A stretch of DNA of 23,724 nucleotides, taken from positions 1-23,724 of the forward strand of contig CALKUH010000053.1 of NCBI GenBank assembly GCA_937996795.1, written 5' to 3'. Shown in pieces: positions 14,954 to 21,824 of the stretch (its first letter is position 1; every line of letters begins with the position of its first letter). Source of the DNA: an uncultured Verrucomicrobiota bacterium. GTDB taxonomy: Bacteria > Verrucomicrobiota > Kiritimatiellia > CAIVKH01. Under the pieces are notes generated by a model that was not told the DNA's origin, made no database searches, and worked only from the letters and a program-made list of their open reading frames with translations. The position numbers and the translations under genes were made by a program.

Positions 14954-15607
14954 TTATTCTGCGACGCTCTCACCAGATTGAAGATTATTCAGAAGATGGT
15001 CAGCAGTTCTGATCGCATCACAGGCAGCCCGAATCTCCGATCGTCGATGATGCGGCGCTACAACTGGCACGACCACCAAGGGCGGGTTAAGCAGATGAGA
15101 GCCTGAAATAGCGCTTCGCTTAGCTGCCCCTTCCGAAAATGCGCTATAACCCAAATTCGTTACGGCGTAGAAGCGCCCGCGGAGCCTGAAACCTACATGG
15201 ACATGGCCATTCGTGTCCCGATAGCTAGTCACTACAGGATCGATATCCTCTACCGCATATGGGATATCGCCATAGTGATACAACTGCTCGTTTGAAGGAT
15301 TCCAGTAGTCTCCTGCGTTAGCATTCGTAGCAAACGCAGGTCGGGCGCCCCTGGCAAACACTATCATCGCCATGGAAAATGGGCTTGTGGGCGGAAGCTG
15401 TTCCTTCCCGAGAGAAACCCCGCGCCACCTCTGAATTACTAGCCGATCGGAATTGAATTGTCCTACACTGAAAAGACCATTCGTCTCTTCAATAAACACC
15501 AGTCTAGCCTGCGGAAGCTCCGATTCTGCGTGTACCAGAAAGGTGCGTAAACAAAAGAGATCAGCAAGCAAGACCATTAGAAGCGTCGATGGTATCATAG
15601 TTTTCAT
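14954..15607 (-). CDS. Unrecognised secreted protein carried by the cassette
   Basis: 217 residues from the ATG at 15607, which has GGGGTG just upstream; the frame stays open to 15649 with two earlier ATGs. The N-terminus is a signal peptide: MKTMIPS, a hydrophobic stretch LLMVLLADLFCL, and a likely signal-peptidase I site after FLVHA. The mature part has many aromatic residues (QLYHYGDIPYA, GHVHVGFRLRGRFYAV) and looks like a small beta-rich periplasmic or exported protein, with no motif I can name. The C-terminal tail (HHRRSEIRAACDAIRTADHLLNNL) is helical. Base composition is clearly lower in G+C than its neighbours, and it is the only gene between the inverted repeats, so acquisition by transfer is likely. 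Confidence 0.72.
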   Translation of the reverse strand: MKTMIPSTLLMVLLADLFCLRTFLVHAESELPQARLVFIEETNGLFSVGQFNSDRLVIQRWRGVSLGKEQLPPTSPFSMAMIVFARGARPAFATNANAGDYWNPSNEQLYHYGDIPYAVEDIDPVVTSYRDTNGHVHVGFRLRGRFYAVTNLGYSAFSEGAAKRSAISGSHLLNPPLVVVPVVAPHHRRSEIRAACDAIRTADHLLNNLQSGESVAE

Positions 15608-15725
15608 TTTCACCCCGATCACGTTATTGTTCATCAAGGGTCGAACCACCCCAACTTGGAGTTGGCATCCGGCGGCGAAAGATTGCGGTCCGCGTTGTCC
15701 CTAGAAAACACCTCACTTCCTGTCC

Positions 15726-15758
15726 GGGATTGGGGTCTCCGGGATTGGGGGATTGGGG
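15726..15758 (+). repeat. GGGATTGGGG short repeats inside the right end
   Basis: GGGATTGGGG at 15726-15735 and 15741-15750, then GGATTGGGG at 15750-15758, run into the right terminal repeat. They mirror the position of the CCCCATGTCCCCG repeats at the other end but differ in sequence. Confidence 0.8.
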
Positions 15759-15779
15759 TCAGGTCTGTATTTATACAAT
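15755..15779 (-). repeat. Right terminal inverted repeat of the cassette
   Basis: 25 bases which, read on the minus strand, start ATTGTATAAATACAG and end CCTGACCCC, matching the left end at 14824-14850 with a two-base gap. Confidence 0.8.
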
Positions 15780-15912
15780 CAAACAAGCTCGTGTTTCGCG
15801 CGAGTGTCTCATCCTGGCGCATACGCTGTAGTCGAACCCCACTCAAATTTCTCACCCTAGCAGTTCGCCACTTGCTGGCGCATTGCATCCGAGGCATAGG
15901 CACTGGCATTGG

Positions 15913-15996
15913 TCAGCGGGCGGCCGCAGGTTGGGCATCCGAGAAGGATGCGAAAGCCGCCACAAGGACGAAAAGTCCGGCATGCCTTCCATTCAC
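15913..15996 (-). pseudogene. Possible remnant of an exported-protein gene (signal-peptide-like 27 codons)
   Basis: GTG at 15996, with an AAGGGAG sequence about eight bases upstream, opens 27 codons encoding a basic start, a hydrophobic run (GLFVLVAAFASF) and a cleavage-like SDAQPAAA, then TGA. This is what the 5' end of a secreted-protein gene looks like, but nothing follows in frame. It might be a truncated gene broken when the neighbouring cassette arrived, or chance. Confidence 0.25.
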
Positions 15997-16210
15997 GACT
16001 AACGCTCCCTTCCCGTGGCTGCGCCGCACTGTTGCCTTAACTACTCGTTTCAGATTTTCATGCTCAAGAACAATTTTCCCGAATTGAGGTAATTCTCCCG
16101 AGAACGGCTCAGGGCTGGGGTTCGCGCGGATTTGGCGTTGCGCGAATCACAGAGACACCTCCTCGGCAGTTCTGTCCGCGTCATACGCAGTAGAGGCTGC
16201 TCTAAGGGTA

Positions 16211-16239
16211 GGGACAAAGTCCGCGAGAGCCTCTATAGT
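16211..16239 (+). promoter_or_regulatory. Possible sigma-70-type promoter of the gene at 16246
   Basis: GGGACA (16211-16216) and TATAGT (16234-16239) are 17 bases apart and place the transcription start at about 16246, the A of the chosen start codon. No Shine-Dalgarno is present, so a leaderless transcript is implied. The -35 hexamer is weak. Confidence 0.4.
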
Positions 16240-16245
16240 GCGCGG

Positions 16246-17139
16246 ATGCCTCAGTTGTCCGAAAGCGAATGGGCGGAGCGTCGCGCGCGCCATGTGGCGC
16301 GGCTTTCGCCCATCGTATCCGCGCATGTGGACCGGCAATCGCGCAGGGAAAAGCATCCCGTTATTGATTTCCTCTTCCAGTACTACGGGTTCCGCCCAGC
16401 CTGGCTCCTGCGGTGGGGGCCGGGGCTCGGCGTCGTACTGCAGGGCGAGGCGGCCCGCGAGTTCCTCCAATTCGAGCACTACGAGGAGTGCGAGGATGGG
16501 GTGCGGGTCGCGGCGCCGCCCCTCAGTCCGGAGCGACGGGCCAGTGCGCAATGGACGCTGGACCTGCTTCGGATCACCGCGGAACGTCCGCCCCGCTTCG
16601 GCTGCCACGGCCTGCATGAATGGGCGATGGTCTATCGCGCGCCGGAACGGCGGCATGGCGACACACCGTTGCGCATGGACCCTGAGCCGCTCGCCGCTTT
16701 CGTCGAATCTCAGCGCATCGTGTGTTCGCATTTCGACGCGTTCCGGTTCTTCACGCCCGCCGCGCGCCCCCTCAACACGCTCCAACCCGAGCGCCCGCGC
16801 ATCCATGAGGTTGAGCAGCGCGGCTGTCTCCACGCGAACATGGACCTCTACAAGTGGGGGACCAAGTGGTGGCCGTGGATTTCATCCGACCTCATTGCCG
16901 ACGCATTCCTGCTCGCCTGCGAGATCCGCGAACTCGACATGCGCGCAAGTCCCTACGACCTGTCCGCGCTCGGCTACACGCCCGTCAGGATCGAGACGTC
17001 CGAGGGTCGTGCGGAATACCAGCGCGCCCAGGCCGAATTCGCGGAGCGCGCCCAACCGATCCGCGCGCGCCTGATTGAGGCCTACCAGCGCTTGCTGGAG
17101 CACGCGGACGACGCCTACATCGCGACAAACCGGAAATAG
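16246..17139 (+). CDS. Conserved protein of unknown function (family sometimes labelled 3-methyladenine DNA glycosylase)
   Basis: 297 residues. The N-terminus (SESEWAERRARHVARL, HVDRQSRREKHPVIDFLFQYYGFRPAWLLRWGPG) matches my memory of a bacterial family that carries a legacy 3-methyladenine DNA glycosylase label. I see no helix-hairpin-helix, AlkA or MPG signature to support that name. Other striking segments are FGCHGLHEWAMVYR, CSHFDAFRFFTP and HANMDLYKWGTKWWPWISSDLIADAFLLACEIRELDMRASPYDL; the conserved His, Asp and Trp residues suggest an enzyme. ATG at 16246 was chosen because family-like sequence begins there and a promoter sits just upstream; the open frame extends back to 16132. It converges on the GH31 gene with a 25-base overlap. 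Confidence 0.78.
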   Translation: MPQLSESEWAERRARHVARLSPIVSAHVDRQSRREKHPVIDFLFQYYGFRPAWLLRWGPGLGVVLQGEAAREFLQFEHYEECEDGVRVAAPPLSPERRASAQWTLDLLRITAERPPRFGCHGLHEWAMVYRAPERRHGDTPLRMDPEPLAAFVESQRIVCSHFDAFRFFTPAARPLNTLQPERPRIHEVEQRGCLHANMDLYKWGTKWWPWISSDLIADAFLLACEIRELDMRASPYDLSALGYTPVRIETSEGRAEYQRAQAEFAERAQPIRARLIEAYQRLLEHADDAYIATNRK

Positions 17140-19313
17140 ACGCGCGGTTCGGCGATGTCGCGGCTGATGCGCAGCAGGATGCGGTTTTCGCCCGGCGCCA
17201 GGGTGACATCGACGGCATCCTCGTCCCGGTCTGGATTCCGGTGCACCGGGCGGTCCAGGATCTTGCGCTCGTTGATCCAAACCGTCATCGCATCGCCGCA
17301 CCCGGCCAGCAGGCGCACGCGCTGGCGCACGCGGCTTTCGATCGTGGTCTGAAGATAGGCGGTGGCAAAGACGGCGGGTCCCAGCGCACGACCGAGATCG
17401 ATGGCGCCGTCCGGCAGGTGCGCGCTCACGGGCACATCCATCCAGCGCCGCGCGCTGTCGTCCAGCCCGGCGGCTGTTTGGTTTAGATTGGGCTTCGCGC
17501 CATCCAGCGGCTGGCGCGAGGCCACGCCACCGGGCAGCCAGCCGAGCACGCGCCAACTCACGGCATCGAAGAGCGGGGCGGGCGGCGGGTCATCCGGCTT
17601 CAAAGCCCCCCGCGGGACATCGCGCAGCAGGTGCTGCCAGCGGTGAGCGGCCTCCGCGCGCGCATACACCGGGCAATGGGCGAGGTCCGCCGTGACCTGT
17701 TTGCGGGCCGGTCCCACGATCATTTCGCCGCTCCACAGGTCCAGCCATTCGCCGGAGGGCCAATAGATTTCACGCGTGTTGGACGCGTCGAGGATCGGCG
17801 CGACGAGCAGATCCTCGCCGAGCATGAATTGGTCGCCGATCGTGTACGTCGCGCGGTCCTCCGGAAACGCCCACGCCATCGGGCGCATGACCGGCCAACC
17901 CTCCTCGCGCGCGTCCGCCGCGAGGGAGACGAGATAGGGTTTCAACCGTTCGCGTGCCTTGAAATAGCCGCGGGCAATCGCCGTGGCTGCGCCGCCAAAT
18001 CGCCACGGCTCGCGCGGCTCGATCCCGTGGAGCTGGAAAAGGGGACTGAACACGCCGAACTGAAGCCAGCGGACATAGAGTTCGGGTGACGGCGTGCCCG
18101 TGTAGCCGCCGACATCGTGCGCCCAGAAAAAGTGACCGGACCAGGCCGCGGACAAGCCGCCGCGCACGACGGCGGCGAGATTGGACCATTCCGCGTGCTG
18201 GTCGCCGCCCCAGAACGTCGAATTGCCCGCCGTGATCGGATTGCCCGAGCGCGCGAATGAAATGCCCTTCCGGCGCTCCGCGCGAAACGCGTCGAGCGTC
18301 GCGCGCTGGTAGTGATAGGGGTGTTCGTTGTGGAACCACGGGTCCGGCATATGCTCGCCGCCATCCGTCTTGAATCCCGCCACGCCGAGGTCGATGAGCG
18401 GGCGCTGCTGGTCGCGCCACCACGCGCGCGCGGCCTCGTGGCGGAAATCGATTTTCCGTCCCTGCTCAAGCCAGCGTGTCACATGCTCCGAGCCGTCGGC
18501 GTTGCGCACGAGCCATCCGTTCGTATTCGCCGTCGCGTACGCGGTCGATGTGGTCCACACGCTCGGCGTGATCCAGCAGACGACATGCACGCCGCGTTTG
18601 CGCAGCGAGGCGATCCAGTCGGCGGTGTCGGGATAGCGCCGCCGTTCGAAGCGGAAATTGTGCAACTGTTCCGCCCAGGCCTCCAGCACGACCGCGCCGA
18701 AGCGGAAGCCGAGTTGCTCGCCCTTCGCGAGCGTGCGGTTGATTTCATAACTGCCGAGGTAGGAGTTGCGCGAGAGCCACGGCTCAAACACCCAGTCGGG
18801 CACGTCGTGTGGACGGCCGACGAGCGCCGTGTACGCCGACACGAGTTCGCGGGGACTGCCGCGGAACACCCAGACTTCCGCGCCGGGGTCCGGAACCCAG
18901 ACCCGCAGTTCCTCGTTGATTTCCACCCGCAGCCGCCCGGTGCAGTTGATGAAAATCGCGTGGCCCTCGGAACTGATGAACCACGGCGTGGCGAAGTAGG
19001 ACGAATCCCATCGATTCCACGAATCCTCCGCCCATACGTCGAATTGCGTTCCGCGCAGGTTGTAGGCATCCATGCGCTGCCCCGCGCCCCAGACCACCTC
19101 GCCGGGCGCGAGTGTCATGCGGACCAGCGCGTGCCCGTCGCGGATTTCAACGCGGAGCCGCCCGTCGAGGTCGTCCGTCGCCACCGCATCGGGTCGGCCG
19201 GGCAGGGGATACTGGTGCTGCGGCTGCCCCGCCACGAGGCAGGCCACATCCTGCGCCTGGAGCATCCCGGCCGCCGCCAGCATGCACAACAGGATGAGGA
19301 GGAGATCTTTCAT
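17115..19313 (-). CDS. Secreted glycoside hydrolase family 31 enzyme (alpha-glucosidase/alpha-xylosidase type)
   Basis: 732 residues. A signal peptide (MKDLLLILLCMLAAAGMLQA) sends it to the periplasm or outside. A GH31 N-terminal beta-sandwich (about 25-175) is followed by the catalytic barrel. The nucleophile is Asp317 in GVAGFKTDGGE and the acid/base Asp371 in FWGGDQHAEW, with FARSG and WAHDVGGYTG also typical; both catalytic residues are present. C-terminal beta domains follow (about 520-732), the last with a jelly-roll-like VTLAPGENRILLRISRD, perhaps carbohydrate-binding. Retaining alpha-glycosidase activity is expected; the sugar cannot be told from the sequence. The ATG at 19313 has no Shine-Dalgarno and lies 15 bases from the tandem 18-base motif shared with divergent acs. 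Confidence 0.93.
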   Translation of the reverse strand: MKDLLLILLCMLAAAGMLQAQDVACLVAGQPQHQYPLPGRPDAVATDDLDGRLRVEIRDGHALVRMTLAPGEVVWGAGQRMDAYNLRGTQFDVWAEDSWNRWDSSYFATPWFISSEGHAIFINCTGRLRVEINEELRVWVPDPGAEVWVFRGSPRELVSAYTALVGRPHDVPDWVFEPWLSRNSYLGSYEINRTLAKGEQLGFRFGAVVLEAWAEQLHNFRFERRRYPDTADWIASLRKRGVHVVCWITPSVWTTSTAYATANTNGWLVRNADGSEHVTRWLEQGRKIDFRHEAARAWWRDQQRPLIDLGVAGFKTDGGEHMPDPWFHNEHPYHYQRATLDAFRAERRKGISFARSGNPITAGNSTFWGGDQHAEWSNLAAVVRGGLSAAWSGHFFWAHDVGGYTGTPSPELYVRWLQFGVFSPLFQLHGIEPREPWRFGGAATAIARGYFKARERLKPYLVSLAADAREEGWPVMRPMAWAFPEDRATYTIGDQFMLGEDLLVAPILDASNTREIYWPSGEWLDLWSGEMIVGPARKQVTADLAHCPVYARAEAAHRWQHLLRDVPRGALKPDDPPPAPLFDAVSWRVLGWLPGGVASRQPLDGAKPNLNQTAAGLDDSARRWMDVPVSAHLPDGAIDLGRALGPAVFATAYLQTTIESRVRQRVRLLAGCGDAMTVWINERKILDRPVHRNPDRDEDAVDVTLAPGENRILLRISRDIAEPRVYFRFVAM

Positions 19314-19328
19314 GAAAGCGACAAAAAA

Positions 19329-19378
19329 GTTTTACAGACGTTGCAAGCCGGCGCGAACCTTTTTTACAGACGTTGGAA
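19329..19378. promoter_or_regulatory. Second tandem pair of the 18-base motif, GH31/acs divergent promoter
   Basis: GTTTTACAGACGTTGCAA (19329-19346) and TTTTTACAGACGTTGGAA (19361-19378) differ from the pair at 2984-3033 by one base each, in the same orientation, and the copy spacing is again exactly 32 bases. The intervening sequence shares GCC at its start and GAAC four bases before the second copy. It ends directly upstream of the predicted acs -35 and 15 bases from the GH31 start codon. Confidence 0.75.
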
Positions 19379-19379
19379 C

Positions 19380-19408
19380 TTTTCACGCGCGCCGGTTTAC
19401 GGCATGAT
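19380..19408 (+). promoter_or_regulatory. Possible acs promoter
   Basis: TTTTCA (19380-19385) and CATGAT (19403-19408) are 17 bases apart, giving a start near 19415 and a short leader with Shine-Dalgarno AGGAGG (19420-19425) before the ATG at 19432. The hexamers are imperfect. The tandem motif immediately upstream occupies the position of a class II-type activator site. Confidence 0.4.
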
Positions 19409-19431
19409 GCAGGCTCCACAGGAGGAGTGTC

Positions 19432-21423
19432 ATGTCCCAGGAAATCGAATCGCACATGAAGGAACAGCGTTCCTTTGCGCCGTCGCCCGACTTTTCGGCC
19501 CGCTCGCATATCTCATCCGTGCATGCGTATGAGCAACTTTACCGCGAATCGGTGGAGCAGCCGGATGCGTTCTGGATGCGGATGGCGAAGGATCATCTCC
19601 AGTGGATGCGCGCCCCGCAGAAAACATTCGCGCAACGGTTTGAAACCATCGGCACGACGACCACTCCCTATGTGGAGTATTTCACTGGCGGGCAACTCAA
19701 CGTGTCGGCGAATTGTCTCGATCGTCACGCGACAGGGGCGCGGGCGGACAAGGCGGCGCTGATCTGGCAGGGCGAGCATGAGGCGGAGAAACGCACGCTG
19801 ACGTATCGCGAGTTGCATCGGGAGGTGTGCCGCCTTGCGAATGTCTTGAAGAAGCACGGGGTGAAGAAGGGGACGACGGTCACGATTTTCATGCCGATGG
19901 TGCCCGAACTGCCGGCCGCGCTGCTGGCGTGCGCGCGGTTGGGCGCGATCCACTCGGTTGTTTTTTCGGCGTTCAGCCCCGATTCCCTCAAGAGCCGCAT
20001 CCAGGATTGCGGGTCGTACATGGTGCTGACCAGCGATGTCGGGTTCCACGCGGGCAAGGTGATCGACCTGAAGAACAAGGTGGACCAGGCGATTGCGGAC
20101 TGTCCGACGGTGAAGAAGGTCCTCGTGTACAATCGAGGGAACACGGCGGTGAAGATGCAGCCGGGCCGTGACTACTGGTGGCACGAGGAACTGGCCGCGC
20201 CGGACATCAGCGAGCGATGCGAGGCCGTCGCACTCGACGCGGAGGACCCGCTGTTCATCCTGTACACGAGCGGCAGCACGGGCAAGCCGAAGGGGGTGTT
20301 GCACACGACGGCGGGCTACCTGCTGTACGCGCATCTGACGTTCAAATATGTCTTCGATTATCGCGAGGAGGACGTGTTCTGGTGCACGGCGGATGTCGGC
20401 TGGATCACGGGGCACTCCTATCTCGTGTATGGCCCGCTATCGAACGGGGCGACGTGCGTGATGTTTGAGGGCGTGCCGACCTGGCCGCAGCCGGACCGGT
20501 TCTGGCGTATCATTGAGGAGCAGAAGGTTACAATTTTCTACACCGCGCCGACCGCGATCCGCGCGTTGATGCGGCTGGGCGAGGAGTGGCCCGACAAACA
20601 CAACCTCTCCTCGCTTCGCCTGCTCGGCACGGTGGGCGAGCCGATCAATCCCGAAGCGTGGATGTGGTATCACCGTGTGATCGGCAGGGGGAAGTGCCCG
20701 ATCGTGGACACCTGGTGGCAGACGGAGACTGGCGGCATCATGATCGTCACGCTGCCCGGCGCGATGCCGACGAAGCCGGGTTCCGCGGGGCGTCCGTTTT
20801 TCGGCGTCCAGCCGCTGATCCTGAAAGAGGACGGGCAGGAGGCGCGCGTGGATGAAGGCGGCGCGTTGTTCATCAAGCACTCGTGGCCCGGGATGCTGCG
20901 CGGCGTGTATGGCGATGAGAAGAGCGAGCTGATCCGGAACGTCTATTTCTCGCGCGTGCCCGGCCTTTATTTTTCGGGCGACGGCTGCCGCCGGGATGCG
21001 GACGGGTACTACTGGCTGCTGGGCCGCATCGACGATGTGCTGAATGTGTCGGCGCATCGCATCGCCACGGCGGAATTGGAAAGCGCGCTGGTCTCGCACG
21101 CCGGCGTGGCTGAGGCCGCGGTGGTCGGATATCCGCACGAGACGAAGGGGCAGGGCATCTATTGTTACGTGACGCTGAAGAAGGGTGTGGAGGCAACGGA
21201 GGAACTCCGGAAGGCCCTCATCCAGACGGTACGCACGCAAATCGGGCCGATTGCCACGCCGGACAAAATCCACTTCACGGAGGCCCTGCCGAAAACACGT
21301 TCGGGCAAGATCATGCGTCGCATCCTGCGCAAGATCGCCGAGGGTCACGTGGATCAGGTCGGCGACACCAGCACACTCGCGGACCCGACGGTGGTCGATT
21401 CACTGGTGAAAAACCGCCTCTAA
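19432..21423 (+). CDS. acs: Acetyl-CoA synthetase (AMP-forming)
   Basis: 663 residues, the usual length. The enzyme converts acetate, ATP and CoA to acetyl-CoA through acetyl-AMP. The N-terminal ACS domain has the typical PDAFWMRMAKDHLQWM start. The adenylate-forming motif YTSGSTGKPKG lies at 278-288, followed by CTADVGWITGHSY, the DTWWQTETGG motif with its conserved tryptophan, GRIDDVLNVSAHRI and the C-terminal PKTRSGKIMRRIL, in which Lys626 is the lysine commonly controlled by reversible acetylation. The start has a strong AGGAGG. A cyclic-nucleotide-binding protein gene starts 16 bases after its stop, which is interesting because Acs is under cAMP-linked acetylation control in some bacteria. 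Its divergent promoter carries the tandem motif. Confidence 0.97.
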   Translation: MSQEIESHMKEQRSFAPSPDFSARSHISSVHAYEQLYRESVEQPDAFWMRMAKDHLQWMRAPQKTFAQRFETIGTTTTPYVEYFTGGQLNVSANCLDRHATGARADKAALIWQGEHEAEKRTLTYRELHREVCRLANVLKKHGVKKGTTVTIFMPMVPELPAALLACARLGAIHSVVFSAFSPDSLKSRIQDCGSYMVLTSDVGFHAGKVIDLKNKVDQAIADCPTVKKVLVYNRGNTAVKMQPGRDYWWHEELAAPDISERCEAVALDAEDPLFILYTSGSTGKPKGVLHTTAGYLLYAHLTFKYVFDYREEDVFWCTADVGWITGHSYLVYGPLSNGATCVMFEGVPTWPQPDRFWRIIEEQKVTIFYTAPTAIRALMRLGEEWPDKHNLSSLRLLGTVGEPINPEAWMWYHRVIGRGKCPIVDTWWQTETGGIMIVTLPGAMPTKPGSAGRPFFGVQPLILKEDGQEARVDEGGALFIKHSWPGMLRGVYGDEKSELIRNVYFSRVPGLYFSGDGCRRDADGYYWLLGRIDDVLNVSAHRIATAELESALVSHAGVAEAAVVGYPHETKGQGIYCYVTLKKGVEATEELRKALIQTVRTQIGPIATPDKIHFTEALPKTRSGKIMRRILRKIAEGHVDQVGDTSTLADPTVVDSLVKNRL

Positions 21424-21439
21424 CTGAAGGATACCGCAC

Positions 21440-21823
21440 ATGGCCAAGTTACCGTTGGGTCTTCGTCTCGCCGATCACGCGAAGCAGTTCATGCCGGTGC
21501 CGGCCGGTGGGAAAGTATTCCAAGCGGGGCAGCCGGGCGATTGCATGTATGCGGTGAAAACGGGCACGCTCCAGGTGCGCATCGGGAAGACCGTCGTTGA
21601 AACGCTCGGCCCGGGCGACGTATTCGGGGAGATGGCGTTGCTCAACGAGAATGAAGTGCGCTCGGCGACGGTTGTCGCCGTGAGCGACAGCGTGCTGGCG
21701 GTGATTGATGCCAAGCGGTTCGAGTTCATGGTGAAACATGTGCCCTCGTTTGCCATTGAGTTGATGCGTGTGCTCGCGGCGCGCCTGCTGGAGATGAACA
21801 AGCGCGTGCGCGCCCCGGCCTGA
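21440..21823 (+). CDS. Stand-alone cyclic nucleotide-binding domain protein
   Basis: 127 residues that are almost entirely one CAP_ED domain, with VPAGGKVFQAGQPGDCMYAVKTGTLQVRI and the phosphate-binding cassette FGEMALLNENEVRSATV. Glu64 and Arg74 are where cAMP/cGMP-binding proteins contact the ribose and phosphate, so nucleotide binding is plausible. There is no DNA-binding HTH, kinase or acetyltransferase domain, so any effect must pass through a partner. An AAGGAT Shine-Dalgarno precedes the ATG. It lies between acs (16-base gap) and the lipoate ligase (1-base gap), an operon that hints at sensing connected with acetyl-CoA metabolism. Confidence 0.9.
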   Translation: MAKLPLGLRLADHAKQFMPVPAGGKVFQAGQPGDCMYAVKTGTLQVRIGKTVVETLGPGDVFGEMALLNENEVRSATVVAVSDSVLAVIDAKRFEFMVKHVPSFAIELMRVLAARLLEMNKRVRAPA

Positions 21824-21824
21824 C

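Larger units (their letters stand above)
14824..15779. mobile_element. Inverted-repeat-bounded cassette, probable REP-type or non-autonomous mobile element
   Basis: The left end (14824-14850) begins ATTGTATAAAGATA and ends CAGACCTGACCCC. The right end (15755-15779, read on the minus strand) is the same apart from a two-base deletion (AAATACAG for AAAGATACAG). Just inside each end lie short G/C-rich tandem repeats (five of CCCCATGTCCCCG on the left, three of CCCCAATCC type on the right). The cargo is one minus-strand gene. G+C drops inside: by hand count 27/60 at 15241-15300 and 26/60 at 15541-15600, against 41/60 at 14041-14100. No transposase is encoded and no target duplication is visible. 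The CAGACCTGACCCC core reminds me of repeats mobilised by REP-associated tyrosine transposases; that is recollection, not a search. Confidence 0.6.
15780..16245. other. Gene-poor stretch between the cassette and the next gene
   Basis: 466 bases without a convincing gene. Open frames crossing it (15656-16087 plus, 15634-15909 minus) have no recognisable motif and run through the inverted repeat, so I left them out. Visible items are a possible 27-codon signal-peptide-like remnant at 15913-15996, an inverted repeat TTCGCGC-N12-GCGCGAA (16121-16127 with 16140-16146), and a small dyad TAGAG-GCTG-CTCTA (16191-16204) just ahead of the promoter at 16211. It may be decayed foreign DNA flanking the cassette. 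Confidence 0.5.

Noticed and set aside
15634..15909. 91-codon minus-strand frame across the right end of the cassette
   Set aside because: No motif, no ribosome-binding site, and it reads through the inverted repeat and the GGGATTGGGG repeats.
15960..16060. Possible integron attC site around GACTAACGCTCCC
   Set aside because: Only one core-like half (GACTAAC/GTTAGTC) is present. The matching partner and the folded-arm structure are missing, and GTTAGTC does not fit GTTRRRY.
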